64,000 nt of DNA. Origin: Cyanobacterium sp. uoEpiScrs1 (lineage in GTDB: Bacteria; Cyanobacteriota; Cyanobacteriia; Cyanobacteriales; Microcystaceae). The position numbers and the translations under genes are program-made. The notes under the pieces are model-generated. The model saw only the letters and a program-made list of their open reading frames with translations, did no database searches and had not been told where the DNA came from. Below, in pieces: positions 58,585-64,000 of the stretch (its first letter is position 1; the number at the start of each line of letters is the position of its first letter). Where the stretch lies: positions 1,847,376-1,911,375 of the forward strand of contig NZ_OX373462.1 in the NCBI RefSeq assembly GCF_947331815.1. The letters are read 5' to 3'.

Positions 58585-59808
58585 TTAAACTAATCTTACA
58601 AATCTTTTCTTTCCCACTTGCAATACCTTACCTTGAAGTTCTTCAGCACTTTTAAAACTTAAGTTAACGTCGGTAATACGATCACCATCTAGACGAACTG
58701 CACCTCCTTGAAGTTGTCGTCTTCCTTCTCCACTACTGTTACATAATCCACTGGCGTTCAAAACATAAAATAGTTTTGCAGGAAACTCTACCTTAGAGAG
58801 ATCATATTCAGCTACGACATCTATCGAGGTTACACTTCTTTTTTTCACTAATTCTTCAGCGGTTTTTTGGGCAGTCACAGCGGACTCAGTTCCATGGAAC
58901 TGAGAGACAATTTCAATACCCAATTGTTTTTGACAGTCTCTCGGATTTTTAGATAAATTCTCTAGAGAAACATTAGTTAGTAACTCAAAATAACTTTTGA
59001 TCACAGTGTCTGGAACTTTTTCTAACTTTGAATACATTGACAATGCATTTTCTTTCAATCCAACATAATTATTGAGAGACTTAGACATTTTTTGATGACC
59101 ATCTGTTCCTATTAAAATAGGTAATAATAAACCGAATTGAGGAGATTTTCCAAAATGTCTTTGCAAGTCTCTTCCTACAGCAATATTAAATTTTTGATCC
59201 GTTCCCCCTAATTCTATATCTGCATCAACCATCACTGAATCGTAACCCTGCATTAAAGGATATAAAAACTCATGGAGAAAAATAGGATTTTCTTGTTTGA
59301 ATCTTTCTGTAAATCCCTCTTTAGCTAACATCTGTCCCACAGTCATCGTTGCTAATAATTCTTGTATTTTAACTAAGTTTAATTCTTGCAACCATTCAGA
59401 ATTATAGCGAATTTCTAATCTTCCTGGAGTATCGAAATCAAGGATAGGAGGCAATTGTTCTAAATAGTTTTTGGCATTCTCCTTAACCTGTTTGTATGTT
59501 AATTGTTTCCTAACTTCTGATTTTCCTGTTGGATCGCCAATCTGTGCAGTGAAATCCCCTATAATTACTACAGCAGTATGGCCTGCATCCTGAAATGCTC
59601 TTAACTTTCGAAAAGGTATGCTATGGCCTAGATGAATGTCTGAACCTGTGGGGTCAATCCCTAGTTTAACTCTGAGAGGACGATCACATTTTTTCAAGTA
59701 TTGTTCAAGATTTTCTTCAAGATTATATGAATCGGGTTGATGAGGAAAAATCTCATGAGTCCCTCGATACAACCAGGCTAAATTTTTAGAAGGGATAATA
59801 AAAGACAT
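58585..59808 (-). CDS. tyrS: Tyrosyl-tRNA synthetase
   Basis: 407 residues. [21 protein letters not shown] has the HIGH-type motif HLGHS, followed by [28 protein letters not shown] carries [26 protein letters not shown] is the tyrosine and ATP pocket. The C-terminal 70 residues form an S4 RNA-binding domain ([25 protein letters not shown]). The length and the split HIGH/KMSKS spacing fit the TyrZ-like form common in cyanobacteria. Charges tRNA-Tyr in the cytosol. Same strand as the membrane protein upstream, 138 bases apart. Confidence 0.96.
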   Translation of the reverse strand: MSFIIPSKNLAWLYRGTHEIFPHQPDSYNLEENLEQYLKKCDRPLRVKLGIDPTGSDIHLGHSIPFRKLRAFQDAGHTAVVIIGDFTAQIGDPTGKSEVRKQLTYKQVKENAKNYLEQLPPILDFDTPGRLEIRYNSEWLQELNLVKIQELLATMTVGQMLAKEGFTERFKQENPIFLHEFLYPLMQGYDSVMVDADIELGGTDQKFNIAVGRDLQRHFGKSPQFGLLLPILIGTDGHQKMSKSLNNYVGLKENALSMYSKLEKVPDTVIKSYFELLTNVSLENLSKNPRDCQKQLGIEIVSQFHGTESAVTAQKTAEELVKKRSVTSIDVVAEYDLSKVEFPAKLFYVLNASGLCNSSGEGRRQLQGGAVRLDGDRITDVNLSFKSAEELQGKVLQVGKKRFVRLV

Positions 59809-59946
59809 GCTGCGATTAAAAGTTACTAAAATTTCACCCTACATGATAGCCGACTATCAACTCATTAAGTTTAAAATTTACTGTTACGACCAACAACTTA
59901 GGATAAATAATCACAACTTTTAAATTAAAAAATAATCAATTAACGA

Positions 59947-61356
59947 TCAACGATTGAAAATATGATCTATAAAGTAAGGAATGGAAAACAATTGATTGTG
60001 TAAAATTTCTTTAATAGTAACAGCCTCCTCTGAAGGAATCATCCCTGATTCATACTGTAAAATTAATAAAACATTCCATCCCATTAAAAATAGAGTCACA
60101 CCCACTCCGATTAGTAGTGTTCTCTTGCAGGATAAATTATCCCAAAAAGCTGCTAATCCCCAGACAAAAATCAAACTACAATTTATAAACATTCTTCCCC
60201 CAAAACTTGAGCCTTGCCACCAACACCACCAAGAAGCAACTAAATAAACTTGTAATCCAAAAGCTAGTAAAAAACTTGTCACTAATATCGGTAATTTTTT
60301 ATAAACTAAAATCAAGCCAATAATGCTCAAAAATAACACAGGATGCCAAAAGAATAGCCCTCGATGTCCAGAAAATAACACATTGCCAATTTGAGGTCTA
60401 ATCCAGTCAAAACTAGACTCATACCCTTCAGCTCCCCCTTCTTCTAGATAAGGGATTTTAAAAAAACTACTATACTGCCATTGATAAATAAAAATTTGGG
60501 GAAGCTGCATTAAACAAGCTACTAATCCTATAACGGCTAATGGAGTAATGTCTGAAAATTGAATAATCCCTTTCCAGGAACTATTTCTACCAATTGTGTT
60601 AACTTTAACAAATCTATCAATTATTTTCCAAACAATCATAGTAACAGGAATGACAGCAAACAAAATATTTTGAGGACGAACGAATGCTCCTAATCCTAAA
60701 ACTAATCCTAATAAAATTTGTTGACGACGTTGTTTTACCCAAACTGTAGAAATACAAATATAAAGAAATAAAGAAATTAAAAATTGAGAAACAGCATGAG
60801 ACATAGAAACTTCTAGAGTAAGGTAAAAGCTCAAAGGAGAGGCAAACCAAATCCCTGCTATGGCTAAAATAGAAGCAGTTTGACTAAAAAATAACCGAGT
60901 GGCTTTATAGCAAACAATTAACCCCACAATGCCCAAGATAATGCTGCCTAGACAATAGAATAATTCATAGCTCCAAGTCAGTCCATTCGGCTCAATTTCT
61001 GCTCCACAAGCATTAGCAATTAAGGTTACAATATGTCCTAAAACAAAAAAAGGGGATAGAATCAATCCCAAACCCAAGGTATATTTGCTGTATTGAGGAA
61101 TAGCTTTATCTACACGAACACCCCCACCAAAATTAGACATAGAATGAGATAAATATTCATATTCATCGTAAATCCGAAGATCGCCATCAAAAATTAAGGA
61201 ACGTAGAGGTGTATAGTATCCTATTCCATCTCCGTATACACCAAACCCTATTAAGGCAAAATTCAATATAAAAATTACTAGAGTAATAATAACTCCTATC
61301 CAAAATAATTTTTTTACCCAACCTTGCCCTATATTTTGATCGGTCCAGTCAATCAT
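59947..61356 (-). CDS. Polytopic membrane protein, probable GT-C-type glycosyltransferase
   Basis: 469 residues with about ten to twelve hydrophobic helices. The first large loop, after helix 1, has YGDGIGYYTPLRSLIFDGDLRIYDEYEY, with an Asp pattern like the catalytic loop of GT-C (PMT/ArnT-like) enzymes that use polyprenol-linked sugars. Later FVRPQNILFAVIPV and WWCWWQGSSFGGRMFINCSLIFVWG also resemble that superfamily. A role in cell-envelope glycan or lipid modification is inferred; donor and acceptor are unknown. No glycan gene cluster surrounds it. It could instead be a conserved membrane protein of another function. Confidence 0.7.
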   Translation of the reverse strand: MIDWTDQNIGQGWVKKLFWIGVIITLVIFILNFALIGFGVYGDGIGYYTPLRSLIFDGDLRIYDEYEYLSHSMSNFGGGVRVDKAIPQYSKYTLGLGLILSPFFVLGHIVTLIANACGAEIEPNGLTWSYELFYCLGSIILGIVGLIVCYKATRLFFSQTASILAIAGIWFASPLSFYLTLEVSMSHAVSQFLISLFLYICISTVWVKQRRQQILLGLVLGLGAFVRPQNILFAVIPVTMIVWKIIDRFVKVNTIGRNSSWKGIIQFSDITPLAVIGLVACLMQLPQIFIYQWQYSSFFKIPYLEEGGAEGYESSFDWIRPQIGNVLFSGHRGLFFWHPVLFLSIIGLILVYKKLPILVTSFLLAFGLQVYLVASWWCWWQGSSFGGRMFINCSLIFVWGLAAFWDNLSCKRTLLIGVGVTLFLMGWNVLLILQYESGMIPSEEAVTIKEILHNQLFSIPYFIDHIFNR

Positions 61357-62605
61357 CTTTATATCCTAGTTAAATTTTTTGTGGTTCAGTTATAGATGAT
61401 ACCTGTTAAGGACACCATAAAAAAAATAATTCTACTGAACTTATTATGTGACAATAACCTATAAAGAGAAGAGAATAAAGAATATATTCCGAACTTATAG
61501 TTTCATGATACAGCTGATGACTTGTCCCCTTTTTAATTTAATTAGGTAATAATTATTTATACTGATTTTATTTAGTCAAGTATTGTTTTTTATGTCTAAT
61601 TAAGATAGATTTTGACTTTTATAAACTTAACTATATCTTAGAGTCGACAAGTTTGATATATTTTTTTATACATAAAAAGATAATTAATTGTATTTTTCTT
61701 GATTTTAATTAAAATAGCATTACCTTATCACACATATAACATCATCAACTAATATTATATTTATTTCTTATTTATTAAAAAAATTATGAATAAAAACTGA
61801 ATTACTTATTCATATAAAACATATAATAACGTAATATTGACAGAACAAACTGAAAAGAATTAAATAGAAATACAGCTAACTCAACAAAGTTATCCAAATG
61901 ACATCTCTCAAATATTATTTGAATATATAACAGCTAATCACCTTATTTTTTGCTAAATATAGAGTAAAAATATTTAATAAACAAAAATAAAAATTTTTAC
62001 TTAGAAAAGTTTTTAATAGTTCTAAAACTTTTCTTATAAAAACAAATAAATTTAATTGTAAACTAATTGGATTAAAAAAATTATAAGTTGTCGATTCTCG
62101 TTAATTATATTCAGTTTAAAAGAGTAATTGTTGGTTGTATTAATATGCTAAATGTTTTCCTGGATAGGTTAATTTTTACATTGCAAAGCAAAAAATATTA
62201 CGCCCACTTTTATGATTATCATCATAGAACTTATATACTTATATTTACAACAATCATGAATTTTATTTCATATTTAAATTTGATTGTCTTAACGTTCTTA
62301 TTTTCTTACTTCAATAGATTTTATTTATAGAATATAAGTTAAAAAGAAACTGATTTATTAAGATGTAAATTAATATATATAAATTTGAACCACATATATT
62401 ATAATAATGCATCTCTTTCAAAGTAAATTTATTTATAATTAATATTGGAGAGTGTTTATGATATTCAAAAATAAGTATAAAAGTTACTGTTATTATTAAA
62501 TCAACATTGATATTGTTGCTCATAACAATCTAAACTAATGAGATAGTTAATAGTTAAATCTTTTTAGAACTCTAACAGACTTATAGTAATTACTTTCGTA
62601 AAACA
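61357..62605. other. 1.2-kb gene-free spacer
   Basis: Very AT-rich; the longest frames (80 codons at 62088, 70 codons on the minus strand at 62523) have the composition of random AT-rich DNA and are left out. An 11-bp stem lies at 62003-62013 with 62024-62034 and belongs to no known gene. Both flanking genes start on this spacer. Confidence 0.5.
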
Positions 62606-63202
62606 ATGCCTAAGGTTTGCCAATCTCAATTAATTAAAGTCGCACAAGCTGGTAAGGTGGTTAGTTTTCCTACAGATACTGTCCCAGCTCTGGGAGTTAT
62701 ACCTAAATGTGCTTCCTTGATATTCTCTCTTAAAAAACGTTCTCTTAATAAGCCCTTAATTCTAATGGGAGCATCTACAAAAGATATCTGGCAGTATGTA
62801 AAAGGAACTCCCCAAGAGTTAGCTACTTGGCAACAAATAGCTAAACGTTATTGGCCTGGCTCGTTAACTTTAGTATTACCTGCTTCATCTTTAGCCCCAG
62901 CAACGATTAATTCTATTGATTCAAATACTATTGGCATTCGTATTCCTAAGCATAAAATTGCCCAAGAAATTTTAGCAAAAACGGGATGTTTGGCTACTAC
63001 AAGTTCTAATTTATCAGGATATCCTCCCTTAAAAACAATGACAGCTATTGCAACAACTTTCCTTGATGTCTACACTTTAGATGATAGCAAGCTGGCTTTT
63101 AAAGAAAAACATGCAAGTGGAATCCCCTCAACTGTTGTAAAATGGACAGAAAATGGATGGATAACTTTGCGACAAGGAAAAGTTGTGATTAATGAATTAT
63201 AA
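62606..63202 (+). CDS. L-threonylcarbamoyladenylate synthase (TsaC/YrdC/Sua5 family)
   Basis: 198 residues. KVVSFPTDTVPALGVIPKCASLIFSLKKRSLNKPLILM is the YrdC signature, with KKR and SLNKPL residues that bind the substrate phosphate and ATP. WPGSLTLVLPAS, NTIGIRIPKH and TTSSNLSGYPPL complete the domain. It makes threonylcarbamoyl-AMP from Thr, bicarbonate and ATP, the first step of t6A37 modification of tRNAs reading ANN codons. It is the short form without a Sua5 C-terminal domain. The gene stands alone. Confidence 0.93.
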   Translation: MPKVCQSQLIKVAQAGKVVSFPTDTVPALGVIPKCASLIFSLKKRSLNKPLILMGASTKDIWQYVKGTPQELATWQQIAKRYWPGSLTLVLPASSLAPATINSIDSNTIGIRIPKHKIAQEILAKTGCLATTSSNLSGYPPLKTMTAIATTFLDVYTLDDSKLAFKEKHASGIPSTVVKWTENGWITLRQGKVVINEL

Positions 63203-64000
63203 GTAGTAGAATAGATTCTAGATTTATCTAAAGATATTATTACTGTTCATAATTTTCTAAACTGAAATATTAGCATATACACTTTGTCTATCTAACTATA
63301 ATAATTAAATAAAGAGACAAATAACTTATAAAAACTAATCAATAATAAAAAACAATAAATATGTTGTTTTTAATACAAAATGACGTTGAGGCAAATAGAG
63401 TAAAAAACATCAAATTTATTAATAAAAATAGTTAAAAGATAGTTTTAAACTATTTATAAAAAAGTTAGCAGTAAGTACAATTTAAATTTAAATAAAATAA
63501 TATATTTTTACTTTTCAGTTATCTTTACTTTTAATATTGAACTACAATCTTGCTCTTTATTGTCAAATTTATATGAGTTTTTTGTGATTATATTCTCTTA
63601 CACATCCACCCAAATTTTAAGTAATTAAAATTTGAAGTTATATTTTCTTTTGTTTTAATATTGTCTTTCTATTCTCCTTATCGCTATGGATACAATTTGA
63701 AGTGGACAGTTAAAGTCAATAGTTTTTACTACTCTAATTCTACTAACCTAGTTTTTTAAAAATTTAATATTCAGCAATCACTCTGTTTCAACTACTTGTT
63801 TATACTATACTCGTGTGAGTTTATCTCCTTAGTAGCTAACAAATATTATTTGTTGTAAACGAGCATTGATTATTAAAAGTAATATGTGAATTATGCATCG
63901 CTTTCCGATATTGATTCACATATTCTTCTATGTAAAGTTATCGAAAAATTGGCTCGATTAACCGTATAAATTACTTATCTTATAGAGTCCTAAAAGGAGA
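63203..64000. other. 0.8-kb gene-free end of the window
   Basis: AT-rich. A weak 8-bp stem (AAATAGTT/AACTATTT, 63426-63433 with 63448-63455) is the only structure seen. The last 250 bases are slightly less AT-rich and may contain the promoter of a gene beyond the window. Confidence 0.45.

Noticed and set aside
62088-62523. 80- and 70-codon frames on opposite strands in a spacer
   Set aside because: Their composition (Ile, Tyr, Phe, Asn) is what random AT-rich DNA gives; no motif and no G+C-richer codon pattern.
1-64000. CRISPR arrays, insertion sequences, prophage, nif or rRNA genes
   Set aside because: I saw no regularly spaced repeats, transposase, phage or rRNA sequence in the window.

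Overview
The window is an AT-rich cyanobacterial chromosome segment. Cyanobacterial origin is supported by chlI (Mg-chelatase ATPase), acsF (Mg-protoporphyrin ester cyclase), petN (cytochrome b6f), crtR (beta-carotene hydroxylase), ggpS (glucosylglycerol-phosphate synthase), and the families DUF4327, DUF4168 and RemA/DUF370. Summing the CDS lengths gives about 65% coding, with many gene-free stretches of 0.5-1.5 kb, one clear recent pseudogene (frmA) and almost no HIP1 octamers. This looks like a genome under reduction, and the protein style resembles the Crocosphaera/Cyanothece clade. A host-associated nitrogen fixer of the UCYN-A or diatom spheroid-body type is the best guess. Intact chlorophyll and carotenoid genes favour a UCYN-A-like state over a spheroid body that has fully lost chlorophyll, while the low coding density points the other way. 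No nif, rRNA or tRNA gene is visible here, so the assignment is inference.

Layout. 1-5 kb: the 3' end of a Rel/SpoT gene, crcB (fluoride channel), then def and chlI on the minus strand and a small unknown gene. 5.8-11.6 kb: an orphan amino-acid ABC ATPase, thrS and cysS, separated by long spacers. 13-18 kb: a small membrane protein, ribE, a secreted unknown, acsF and hisA. 18-25.6 kb: rbfA-nagZ, the frmA pseudogene, an unknown gene, rlmN and remA-gmk. 26.5-34.5 kb: htrA, glgA, trxA, ggpS-glpD and a small secreted peptide. 34.7-38.3 kb: a candidate Yfr2-like RNA, argB, a DUF4327 gene and an ABC-F ATPase. 39.6-45.8 kb: a TPR membrane protein, a CBS-domain protein, a DUF2062 protein, crtR, a Tat-exported alpha-carbonic anhydrase, a coiled-coil protein and a ten-residue-repeat protein. 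46.8-57.9 kb: a GH116 glycosidase, two DUF4168 proteins flanking glgP, petN, trpS and metF. 58.6-63.2 kb: tyrS, a polytopic GT-C-like membrane protein and tsaC.

How the genes connect. Glycogen and compatible-solute metabolism is the main theme. GlgA and GgpS both use ADP-glucose, GlpD and GgpS share glycerol-3-phosphate, and GlgP releases glucose-1-phosphate. Translation is heavily represented (four aminoacyl-tRNA synthetases, def, rbfA, rlmN, tsaC, an ABC-F protein). Pigment and electron-transport genes (chlI, acsF, crtR, petN) are intact.

The most unusual feature is the number of long, perfect inverted repeats. Many sit exactly at gene 3' ends, often overlapping the stop codon. Several others, including a 38-bp perfect stem, lie in gene-free DNA with no gene to terminate and may be relics of lost genes or markers of small RNAs.
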